Shown: positions 17,528-29,500 of the stretch, piece after piece
Layout of the letters: each line of letters starts with the position of its first letter
How positions within the stretch are numbered: the first letter of the stretch is position 1
Assembly: GCF_020525925.1 (NCBI RefSeq)
Contig: NZ_CP084876.1
Coordinates: 3,162,001 to 3,226,000, forward strand
Source: Klebsiella quasipneumoniae subsp. quasipneumoniae
GTDB taxonomy: Bacteria; Pseudomonadota; Gammaproteobacteria; Enterobacterales; Enterobacteriaceae
DNA length: 64,000 nt
Direction: 5' to 3'
The notes under the pieces: model-generated
Databases searched by the model: none
The model's input: only the letters and a program-made list of their open reading frames with translations
What the model was told of the DNA's origin: nothing
Position numbers and translations under genes: made by a program

Positions 17528-20500
17528 TTAGCTAAATGAACTGCTGTCCGTTCGGAAGGCGGTTGCGGTGATGTTCTCGACTGTGCAGGTGTAATCAATC
17601 GCGGCATTTCGACCTGTAGCCTTGATAAAGAAGCCGACATTGTTGTAGTCAGCATCCAGGCGCGCGGCAAACCGCAATTCAAAGGCCGTGGTGCCAGCTG
17701 TGATATTACCGGCATCGACGAAGATACGGCGGGTTACCTCCTGCCCACCAATGTTGAACGTAATATCAGAGGTATACCCCAGGCCACTGCCCGTCCCATA
17801 GGTCTGGCACACCAGGGTGCAGGCCAGAACCACTGTCATGCTATACCCCCTGTTCTGATACGCACCGTTCCGCTGTACCGTCTGGTTGCGGCGGAAGGTC
17901 AGGCTGTCGTAACCTTTTGCCACCGCAATGTCACCGATGAACGCATCCGCCTGGACAGTGCCACGGAACACGCCGCTATTCGCTTCGACCCTGCCACGAA
18001 CGATCACGTTATTGAACTGCGAAGAGCCATCCTTGGCGATACGCCAGCCTTGCGACCCGTCAACAAAGTTATTCGAGCGGATCTCGTTGCCGATCTTCGC
18101 GTTCGTGATGGAACCGTCCGCGATTTTAGTTGAGGTCAGGGAACTGTTTTTGATACGTGCCGTATCGATATACAGTTCATTGCCTTCGGCAATCATCACC
18201 GGCACTGCCGTCGCATTGTTACGGTTAAACAGCGAGAAGCGGTCGGCATAGAGGATCATGTCGCTTGTTTCACCATTGCTGCCCAGCGTAATCCCCGCGC
18301 CAACATTCTTCCCGTTAACCGTCTCAACCTTCATCGACCACAGCGAACTCACCGTACCATTCACATCCGCCACGGTTTTAGCGGTGTTTTGAACGGAGGC
18401 GCTGAGATCCCCGACACTGGATGTCAGGGTCGTCTGCTGCGTTGCCAGCGCCTCCAGTGCCGTTGCATGCGTCTGCTGGGTACTGGTGATACTGGCCACC
18501 GATTTAATCGTGTTGTCCAGCGTCGTCTGGTTTTTGATGTTGGCGGCCGCCTGCGCGTCAATCTGCGACTGAAGCGAGGTATTCAGGCTGGCCTGTGTGC
18601 TCTGGCTGTCGCTCAGCGTCTTCGCCATGTTATCGACGCGGGAGTTGGCGTTATCCACTTTCGTGGCCAGTGCCGTCTGCTGCTGCGCCTGGGCAGTGAT
18701 TTTCCCTTCGGCATCCGTTACGCGCGCCGTCAGGCCGCTCACGGCACTCGCCGTCGCGTCTGAGGCATCCTGTGCCGCTTTCGCATCGGTAACATCCGTG
18801 ATGACCAGATCGTCGATATACAGTGAATAGCCAGGGGTACCGTTGCCGGTGGCGCCGCGGGTGGAGATCCAGACCACCGCGCGTGTTCTGCCTGCCCCGT
18901 TGTTACTGGCGATCCCCGTGAATTTCACCCACTTATCGCGCGCGCCCAGAGAGGCTTCGCTGACAGTGACCGCCGCCTGCCAGGCATTTTGCCCGGCAGC
19001 ATTCTGTGACTGGATACCGACCAGCGTTGTCCACCCGGAGGATGGCGCCTGATCCGCCGGCATCATAGCCCAGAACTCAAACCGGAACTTCGCATCCTCA
19101 CGGACTGACTGCCAGCTCCCAAGCTGTTTATCGCTGTTGCCGTTATTGTTCGCTCCTCGACTCACCTTCAGGCTCTTATTGCCGGTGAATTTCTGAGACG
19201 CCACCACAACGGCTGTGCCGTTCCCGCCCAGCACCTGGCCATCGCTGTAGCTTTCAAACGTACCGTCAACCCACGGATTAGCTCCCTGAGTGCGGATGGT
19301 ATTGATGGTGCTGGTCAGCGACGTGATGCTCTGCGACTGGCTGGTGATGGTGTTTTCCACCTGGCTTACGCGACCGGTCAGTGAACTCACCGCGGACGTG
19401 TCAGCCTTTTTACCCAGCTCAGTATTCATCGTGGTCAGGCTGTTCTGCAGACTGGTGAGCTGCTGCGACTGCGAATCCAGTTTACCCTCGGCAGACGTCA
19501 TCCGGGTGGTCAACCCGGTGACAGCGCTTTGCTCGGCCTTCTTACTGACCGCCGCATTCGTGACGGCCAGATCGCCGCTGAGTTTCGTCAGCTGCTGCGC
19601 CTGGGTGGTGATAGCCCCTTCAGCAGCGGTGACGCGGGTATTCATCTGAGAAATGGCCCCGGCATTAGCTGCGATATCCTTTTCATCCGTAACATCGAGG
19701 ACATGGAAATCATCGAAATACATTGCCCCCGCGCTGAGGAAGGTCGTCAGCTGGAAACTGGCCGTCGTGGTCTTCGTGGCTTTCCAGTCAAACGTTACCA
19801 GTTGCCAGCCAGAACTAAACGGTCCGTAGTTTGAGCCGACCAGCAGGCCAGTGCTGTCGGCCACACGAAACTTCGTGTTACCCGCATCTTTAATCGTGGT
19901 TCCCGGGTCCTGCTTCGCCCATACCCCCATGCGGTAGGTACGACCCTGCGTGATACTGATTTCCTGCCCGACCAGGTTCGACTGGCCGGCGGACATTTTC
20001 AGCGCCTTGTTACCCGAATGCGGAACCTGTAAATCGGCCACCGTCGCGGTACTGCTCCAGCCGGTAAAGCCCGCCGCGCCGCGCTCAAAACTGCCGTTGA
20101 CAATGAGGTTGCCCGGCATTTTCCCGCTGGCGTCAATATCCGCTGCCGTCTGGCTCAGGCTGTTACTCAGTTGCGTTAGAGAATCCCCTTGTGCACTGAG
20201 TGTTTTGCCCTGCTCAGTGACCTGGTTCTGCAGGGTGTTCATCGCGCTTGCGTCCGCTTTTTTGTTCACATTCGCATTCGTAGTGGCCAGATCGCTGCTG
20301 AGTTTTGTCAGCGCGCTGTTGGCTGCCGCGATGTCATTCCCCTGCTGCGTCACCGTGCCCTGCAGCTGCGTCACCGCTGTCGTGTCAGCCTTTTTACTCA
20401 CCGTATCGTTTGTCGACCGGAGGCTGTTCTCCAGCGAGGTGGTCCGCGTGCCGATGCTGCTGAGCGTATCGCCCTGCTGGCTAACCGTGGTGGTCAGTGA

Positions 20501-23500
20501 ATCCACCGCTTTTGCGGTCGCATCTGCGGTTTTCTGCGCACTGTTCGCCGCCGTCACGTTACGCATATGCCAGTCGGCAGCGTACCAGACAGTGCCGAAC
20601 GGGCTGCTCTGATTAACCTGCAGGAACGGTCGCAGGAAGTTCGTGTCTGCCGGCACAGTAAAGCGCCAGGTGGCTCGTTTCCACGCGGTGGTGGTCTTGG
20701 TGTTTCCCCCGGACGCTCTCGCCCCAATACCACCAGTAGCAGTGGTGGCCCGACCGATGTAGAAATTAAAGTCAGCGCTGCCGGTACCACACGCTACCAG
20801 AGCAGACATTTCGTAAACGTCGCCCGGAGTCACAGCGATGTTGTTGATTTTTGGCACATGGTCTCGCCCGGCCAGCCGGACGGCATACCTGAACGGGCAG
20901 TCAGCCGGCACACCTGCAGCAGTGGTCTCCACCACGTCATAACCCATGCGGTCATACGCCGGATCAAATGACGGGTTTGGGATGTAATCATCCCCGGCAG
21001 CATTCCCGGCGTTCACCGCCGCCGTCAGACTGACGATGTTGCTGTTGGCTGCCGTGAGGCCTGCCTCGGTTTTCTCCACCCGGCCAGTCAGCGCGTTAAG
21101 CGCCGTCTGATCCGCTTTGGTGTTGACCTTATCGGTGGTGCTGCTCAAATCGCCCTGCAGCTTCGTGATAGCCTGCCCCTGGGAGGTGATTTTGCCTTCC
21201 GCACTGGTGACCCGGCTGGTGAGATCACTCACCGACTGCGCGCTGGCCTTTTGTGCCACGTTGTTGTTGGTGGTGTTCAGGCTGTTCTGCAGATTCGTGA
21301 TGCTCTGAGACTGCGCGGTCAGTTGCCCCTCGGCATTCGTCACCCGACTGGTGAGGCTGTTAATGGCCGATGTGTTCGCGGTAATACCGCTGGCCGCATC
21401 ATCCGGACTCGGTGACCAGTCAGTCATCACGGTCCCGGTTTCCAGCTGAGGGCGACAGAGCCAGACTTCTTTGTCGGCAGACGTCGCGCTTTCCAGACGC
21501 GCGGCAATCAGCCGTTTGGTGCCACTGGTGGCAGGAATAACCCATTTCACCCAGTAACGCGCCCATGCGGTGGTCAGTTTCGTGACCGCCTTGCCGTCAC
21601 CGGCCCCGCCTTTAACGCCCTGGCTGGTTTCCGTGGTGGTGGTGTTCGACGGGTTATAGAAATAACTCGCCATCTCCTGCCCGTCATAAGCCCCTTTCGC
21701 ATAGAAGCTGAATACAAATTCCGTACGCCCGGTAACGTCCAGCGTCTGTTCATCCAGCTGGGTATAACCGGATGCACCTTTCGCCAGCCGGGTGTAGGCC
21801 ACGCGGTCGCCCAGATAGGTCTCTGTGGCGTGGCGGCTGCTCCATCCCTCCAGTGTGTCCGCATTGCGGATAAGGTTGGTCCCGCCCACGGCCAGGGAGG
21901 AAAAGTTGTTTTCCAGGTTCGTCAGCGCGCTGCTTTGCGTGGTCAGATCCCTGCCATGCTGTTCAACGGTGTTCTGCAGGCTCTGCAGCGCCGTTGCATC
22001 AGCCTTCTTCGCCACATTGCTGTTAGTCGTGTTCAGGCTGTTCTGCAGGCTGGTCAGGCTGTCTCCCTGCGATTTCAGACCGCCTTCGGTAGCCGTCACG
22101 CGGGTCGTCAGATTCGTCAGTGCGCTGGCATCGGCCTTGCCGCTGATATCCTTACCAAGTTGCGTTACATCCGACTGCAGTTTCGTGATCGCGCTGCCCT
22201 GAGACGTAATATTCTTCCCGTTCTTCGTGACTGATGCGGACAGACTGGAAAGCGCCTGCGCATTCGCATCGGCGGCATCGAGCGCCGCCTTTGCATCGGT
22301 CACGTCAGTGATGATCAGATCATCAATCAGGAAGGCGTCACCCAGGCGAACTTTTGGTGTATTCGGGATGGAGATCCTCACCATTGCCTGTTTCAGCGCG
22401 GTTCGGTTGTTGGTCAGATAGCCACTGACTTTTGTCCAGTTGTCCACCGACAACTCGGAGACTTTCACGTTCAGGCCAGGCCACGACCAGCCATTGGCAG
22501 AATCCTGGAAGGAAAATCCGAGCACCATATAAACGGTCGGATCGGCGGTCGAGCCAGCCGGCAACTTAACCCACGCCTCCACGTAATAGACCGCGTTATC
22601 GCGAACCTGCATGCCTGAAAAGATATGGGTATCGTTATTATCCGTCGCGTTCGGGTTGTACTCCGTACTGCGCGTAACACGCAGGCTTTTGGTCCCGCTG
22701 TGAGCAGCTTCACTGGTGATAACGGCGCGGGCATTACTGAGAACATCGCCGACGGCATAGGATTCAAAACTGCCGTCCGGCAGTACGTTGGCTCCCCGTG
22801 TCGCCTGCTGCTTCAGCGATGTATTCAGGCTGGTCAGGCTGTCGGCCTGGCTACGGATATCCTTTTCAGTGTGGGTAACCCGGTTGGTCAGTGAACTGAC
22901 CGCCGACGCATCAGCCTTCTTCGCCACATCGCCTTTGACCCCTTCCAGCGCGTTATTCAGCGCCGTGATGGATTGCCCCTGTGATGTCAGGGTGTTCCCC
23001 TGGTTCGTCACCGTCCCGGTCAGAGACGAAACAGCATCGCTGGTCGCCTTGATGTTGGTTTCATCGGTGATATCAAACACCCGGACGGAATCGAGCCAGA
23101 TTTCACCGTTTGTCGGATGAGAATAAAGTTTGAAGTTCTGCCCGTCCGCGCCGGCAGCCGTCAATCCGGTTTCCCAGGTGATGGTTTGCCAGTCAGTGGT
23201 CAGCGTGACCGTTTTATCCTCATACGTACTGTCCGTCTGGCCGATTTTGTTCTGGCGACGGATCAGCAGACTCATCGCGCCGGAAACACCTTTGGCCTTC
23301 ACCACCACCCGATACTTGCGCTGGCCATTCAGCGGCACCGGCTTGTTGTTGTTGGAGAAAATGCCTGGGCTGGTAGTGGTCGTCCGGTTCAGCCGGACCC
23401 CCGCTTTCCCGTCCCCGAAATCGCCAAAGGTCACACCGGCGGGATACTGAATATCCCAGGCCGTGCTGCCCTGCAGAAAATCAAAGTTCGGGATCAGGTT

Positions 23501-26500
23501 GTCGCCGGCGTTGCGGGTGGCCGTCAGCACATTCGCCAGATTTGTCAGTTGCTGGCTCTGTGTGGTCAGTTTCCCTTCTGCCTCTGTCACCCGGTTATCG
23601 ACCGAAGTCAGTGCCGTTGCATCGGCCTTCTTCGACACATTGCTGTTGGTCGTGTTCAGGCTGTTCTGCAGGTTCGTCAGCTGCTGGCTTTGTGAGGTGA
23701 TGGCCCCTTCCGCTGTGCTGACCCGGCTCGTCAGTCCGGTAACGGCGCCGGCGGTGGCATCGATGTCCACCCGGTCGGTAACGTCAGTGACGTAAAAATC
23801 ATCGAAGTAGCGGCTGCCGCTAATCAGATAGTTACTCAGCGTCACCGGCAGGCTGGCTGTCTCCGTCGCTTTCCAGCGACCGGAAATCAGGGTCCAGTTT
23901 GTCCCCACCGTACCGCTGTTGTATGGACGCTCAAAAACCGGCTGGCCGGCAGAGTTGCCGATCCGCAGCTTGTTGTTCCCCGCGCCATTATCCGTCGTCG
24001 CTCCGGGTTCCTTGACCCACACCCCGATTTCATAGGTTCGCCCCTGAACAAACGGGATGTATTGCCCCGGAGTCACATTCCCCGGATCAACCTTCAGCGC
24101 CCGCGTCCCGCTGTGAGGAACGGAAACCTCCACCACACTGGTCGCGGTTGACCGCCCGGTGTAGCCATCCAGCCCACGTTCAAACGAGGGATTCACGACC
24201 AGGTTACCCGGTATCTGACCGCTGGCATCGATATCTGCCGCAACCTGCGAGAGACTGTTCGACAGATTCGTCAGCGAATTGCTCTGGCTCTCCAGCGTTT
24301 TACCCTGCTGCGTCACTTTCGTGTCGAGCGTGGCCAGCGCAGTCGCATCGGCTTTCTGCGCCAGCGCTTTATCGGTATTCGCCAGATTTCCGGTCAGTTT
24401 CGTGATGGCGCTGTTCGCAGCAGTCAGATCGTTGCCCAGCTGTGTGACGGTATTGGTCAAATCCTGCACCGCTGTCGCATCAGCCTTTTTGGCCACTGCG
24501 GCATTGGTGGTTGCCAGCCCGTTTTCCAGCTGGGTTGTCCGGTTGCCGGTCGAGGTCAGCAGATTACCCTGTTGCGTCACGGTGGTGGTCAGAGAGTCAA
24601 CCGCCGCCGCTGTGGCATCCGCAGTATCCTGAACCTTTTGCGCCGCTGTCACATTTCGCATATGCCAGTCCGTAACGAACCATACGGTGCCATACGGGCT
24701 GTTCTGCGAGATCTGCAGGAACGGGCGGATATAACCCCTGTCCACCATCGCCTGCGTGACCTTGAAGCGCCAGGTGGTTCTCTGCCAGGTCGCGGAGGGG
24801 GATTTCCCGCCCCCCGCCATGAGTGGCGCACCGGTGCTCGTATCTGGCCGAACGGCGGTGCCAACATACAGATTAAAATTCGCCGTGCCGGCGCCGCAGG
24901 CAACCAGTGCGCTGATCTCAATCACATCGTTAAGCGTGGCCGGGAACGCGGCAAAGTTAGGATGGTGATCCCGGCTGGCAATTCGGGCCGCATAACCATA
25001 CGGGCAGCCCGGCGGGACCTCCTCAGCCGTCGTGGCTACCACGCTGAACCCCATCTGGTCATACGCCGGGTCAAACGTCGGGTTGGGAATTAAATCCCCG
25101 CCTGATGCGTTTCCGGCCCGTACAGCGGATTTCAGCGAGGTAATGTTGGCGTTAGCAGCCGTCAGCCCGGATTCCGTCTTCTCCACTCGTCCGGTTAGCG
25201 AGTTCATCGCCGTCTGATCCGCTTTGCTGGCCACGTTCGCGTCTGTCTGCGTCAGCGCATTCCGGAGCTGGGTGATGTTCTGCGAATTGCTGACCACATC
25301 GTTGCCAATCTGGCTGACATTCGAGCTGAGCACGCCGGCTGCGTTTGCCAGCGCGGAAACCCCGAGACCGGAGTACATCTCAGCAACCTGGTCTGACAGC
25401 TTCAGGCCCAGGTTGATATACGCCTGGCCGGTCCACTGAGTCACCAGAAACTCAACGGTGTTCCAGCCGGCTTTCAGTTCAAAACTGACAGTATTCCAGC
25501 TGGCATTACCCCAGGCGACCTGAACCCCATTCACAAATATGGCGCCGGTATCATCAAAAACCCTGGCGCCGGGCGCCAGTGTGATGGTGGTATCTGCGGC
25601 CACTTTCACCTGGCAGGAATACAGCGCGATCAGATAGCTGCCGGCGGACGTAAAGTCCAGTTTGGCCGCGTCGGCCACCTCATCCACTACCGTTGGTGCC
25701 ACAGCGCGAACATCGCTGAATGACGGGACTGTCCCGGCGTTAGCCAGTTGCACCGGATAGATCCGACGGGACCAGCGATTCGGCTGGCCATTGACCAGTT
25801 GATTCGACAGGCTGGTGATGCTGTCAGTATTGCTGCGAATATCCTGCCCGTTTTGCTCTACCTGCTGCGTTAAGGCAGTGACCGCAGCCGCTTCGGCTTT
25901 CTTCGCCAGCGCGGCATTTGTCGTGCCCAAATCGCTCGTCAGTTTCGTGATGGACTGACCCTGGCTGGTTATCCTGTCGCCCTGCTGGGTAACAACAGAC
26001 TGCAGCCCGCTCAGTGCCTCATTCGTACCAGCCAGGCCCGTTTCCGTCTGGCCAACCCGGTTAGTGAGCGATGTTAACGCGGCGCCCTGCGATGTCAGCG
26101 TGGTGCCCTGTTGCTCAACTTTCTGCGTCAGGGACGTCAGCGCGGCCGCATCGGCTTTTTTCCCGAGGCTGGTTTCCAGGCCACCGATACGGCTCGCCTG
26201 CGCGCTCTGCTCTGTCGTCAGAGAACTCAGTTCACCAGAAACAGCAGCTTTGTTGTCGTTAAACTGCGTCTGCAGGGACTCTCTGGCCTTAACTTCCGCC
26301 GAGATGGCGGTAACGCGCGCGGTTTTTTCCTGGTACAGCAGCCCGGAGGTGACTTTCTCCAGATCGCTCCCATCATAGGAGCCACGCATCTGCGCCGCCA
26401 GCGTGCTGCGTGCCTGCGCTTCGGCGGTCAGCGCGTTACTCAGCGTACTCCGCACATCCTGCAGAGCCGCCGTACTGGCGCCGGGTGCTGGCCGGCCAAC

Positions 26501-29500
26501 GGCGATCCAGTCGAATTCGATAAAGTTGCTGGCATCCTGCTGGTTCGTCAGGTCCAGGCGAATACGATCAATGTTCCCTGTCCACGGAATATCACGCACC
26601 GTCAGGGTTGCCACCCCATCGACATATTCCGGCTCAGCAACAATGTATCGCTTCGTGTTATTGAAGTTTTCGCCGGCAGACACCCAGCGGATCTCACCCG
26701 CCCAGACTGGTTTGCCGGTTTTACGAAAGCGCAGCATGATGAAACGGTACGCCGCACCATCGACAGCCAGCCCGCCAGGAGAGGTAATGTACGGATCGGT
26801 GGCGCTGTCCGCCGGGCGTAACCAGCCATCCTGTGACACACCCGGTACGCCGGCGCTGCCGGTCCAGCCCTCGGTCGTCTGATTGTTGAAATGCCAGATA
26901 ACCTGCGAATCGAACTGGATATTAGCGCCGGCAGCGAGGCTGGACATTTCCCGCGCCAGATTTTCATCGGCGGTCTTCATCACCTGAGTCAGGCTCTCGA
27001 TACTCGCCTCAATCCCCTGCGTTGCCGCCAGCAGTTCATCAGCGGCCTGTGACGCCTTCGCGTTAACATCGGCGATACGATCCGCGGTCTCCTGCTTCAC
27101 CGCATTGGTCAGCGTGGTGTTGACCTGAGACAGCGACTGCTTCAGGCCATTTTCGGCAGTCTTTATCTGCGCATTCAATGCGGCATCGCCGTCGGTCAGC
27201 GTTTTGTTGACCCTGGCAATCTCCAGGTCGATGGTGGCGTTGATTTCCGCAGCCGTATCAGTGACTGACTGTCTGACCTGGGTGATGCTGTCGGTCAACG
27301 ACTTGTTCACAGTTGCGATCTGCTTGTTCGCATCTGCGACGGCGGATTTTGCCTCCTGAACACCTTTGTTTGCCTGAGCCAGACCAGAATCGAGAGCCTC
27401 ATTGACCGAGGTGATCTCATCCGTGATGGTTTTATTCACGGCGGAGATCTTCCCGTCAACATCAGCCGTGATGCTTTTCGCCGATGCATCAATATCCTGG
27501 CTGACCTGCTTCGCCTGGTCTTCGGCTTCCTTACGCAGAGCCTCAGCGGTCTGCTCCAGTTCCTGCTGCGTATTGCGGATACCTTCCTGTGTTTCGCTAA
27601 TGGTGCGCTGTGTTTCCTCCCAGGCAGCCGTATCCTTGATCGCGTCGGTCAGGTTTTCGTAGTAGTCATCAAAGTTATCGCTGGCCATCCCCTGGACCCA
27701 GCCGGTCCACGGGCTTTCATTGCCAAGACGATCCACAAGGCGCGCCCGATACCAGAATTCTGCGCCCATACTGAGGCCCATCTGCTGATAGCTTTTCCCC
27801 GGATAGGCCACGTCTGATAACGGCATCGGCGCACTGCCGTCCTGATTTTTGCTGTACTGCAGTTCCGTGCGCAGCGTATCCCCGGAGCCGGTCGGGAACT
27901 CCCAGCTAACCTGGACCCCATGAACCAGCGAACGGGTTGCCAGCGCCAGCGGTGCCAGCGGCTCGCCGACCTTGCCGGTCAGGATTTTCTCTTCGGAATA
28001 CGCCCAGCCGCTCGAGATCTCCGCCGCATTGATCGCACGGACGCGAACCAGGTAACGACCGGCATAAATGCCGCTGACCTCAAACGAGGTGGTCGAGCTG
28101 CGCGGCACATTAATCCAGTTCCCGTCGTTACGGCGCCACTGCGCCTCGTAGGCAATAGCGCCGCTGACCGCTGACCAGTTAACCTGCATCGTTTCGACGC
28201 TGATCCCCTGATTCACGACCGAGCGGGATGTGATGACAATATCGTCAGGAGGTGACTGGTTGCCCGCCGGCAATACGCTAACCGGGCGCTGATCGATAAT
28301 CGCGCCGGTATCGATGCGGGCGAATTTATCCGGGTCATGTGACACGCCGGTGATCGTGAGGGTGGCATCGCCGTTCTCTTTTACCCCTGTGACCCGGTAC
28401 TGCTGCAGAAAGAGGTCATTAGATTCTACGGCCCAGACGCATTCCCGTTCTGGCGTCTCACTGTACGCCGTTGTGACCGTAATCTGCCGGCGTCCGTTAA
28501 CGGCCTGGATGGTCCGGCTCTGTGAGATCCCGGATGGCAGGTTTAGCTGGAGGCGGTCGCCAGGTTTGGCATCCACATCACGATCCAGCGTAATCACCCG
28601 GCCATTCACCGCGCTGATCCGCCCGCCGTTGACCCGTCCGGCCAGCAACTCATCCGCCAGGGCAATGATATAACCGGGTTGAGGAATGCGACCGTCCAGC
28701 CCCACATCAAACTCAACGACCCGGTCTTTGTTGTTGGTCAGTATGCCCCACAGCCCCTTACGGTGGGCTTCGCTCTGGCGCGTACAGCCAATCGCGGTCA
28801 TTTCGAGCTGGTTAAAACTGTAGCGGGAAACCAGTTCCGGGATAAACGCCGGCTCCATTGCATCAGCATAAGCATTATCCGGATCAGACCAGGAAACTAG
28901 GGCGTTGGTGTACCGAACCTGGCTGCTGCTGCTCGAATAACGGGGTTTGCCGACAATATTGGCGCGCGTATAGGTAAAATCGACATCACGCGGCATATCA
29001 GCCTGCACAACAATCTGCTCACCGTTCCAGCAGGTCATGCCCCGGAAAATGGCGGCAAAGTCTCGCAGCACGGTGTAAGCATCGTTGCGTTCCTGGACGT
29101 AGACGTTACAGGTATAGCGCGGCTCCATGCCGTCACCACCGCGCCCGTCAGGAACCAGCTGATCGCAGTACTGTGCAATCTGGTACAGCGTCCATTTCGA
29201 AATATTGGCGCTGCTCAGACGATTACCGAGACCAAAACGGTCAGCTGTAACAATGTCGTAATAGATCCAGGCCGGGTTATCCGTCCAGGCCCATTTAAAC
29301 CCGCCGGTCCAGACGCCGGTATATTCGCGGGTTTCCGGATTGTAGTTATCCGGCACACGAATCACGCGCCCACGCGGCTCACAGGAAATTTGCGGAATGG
29401 AGCCATTAAACTGGCTGGAGTCGAACTCGATATAAAGCAGCGCGGTGTTGGGATAACGCAGCTTCGCGTCGATCACTTCGGTATAGCTCTGCAGCGTCAT

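Noticed and set aside
17466..17715. N-terminal extension of the tail fibre frame
   Set aside because: It overlaps the end of J and a terminator; the GGAGGA site before ATG 17466 decides the start.
18400..26500. Many repeated segments in J as a CRISPR array or transposon
   Set aside because: The repeats are in frame and encode coiled-coil linkers and paired modules of one continuous protein.
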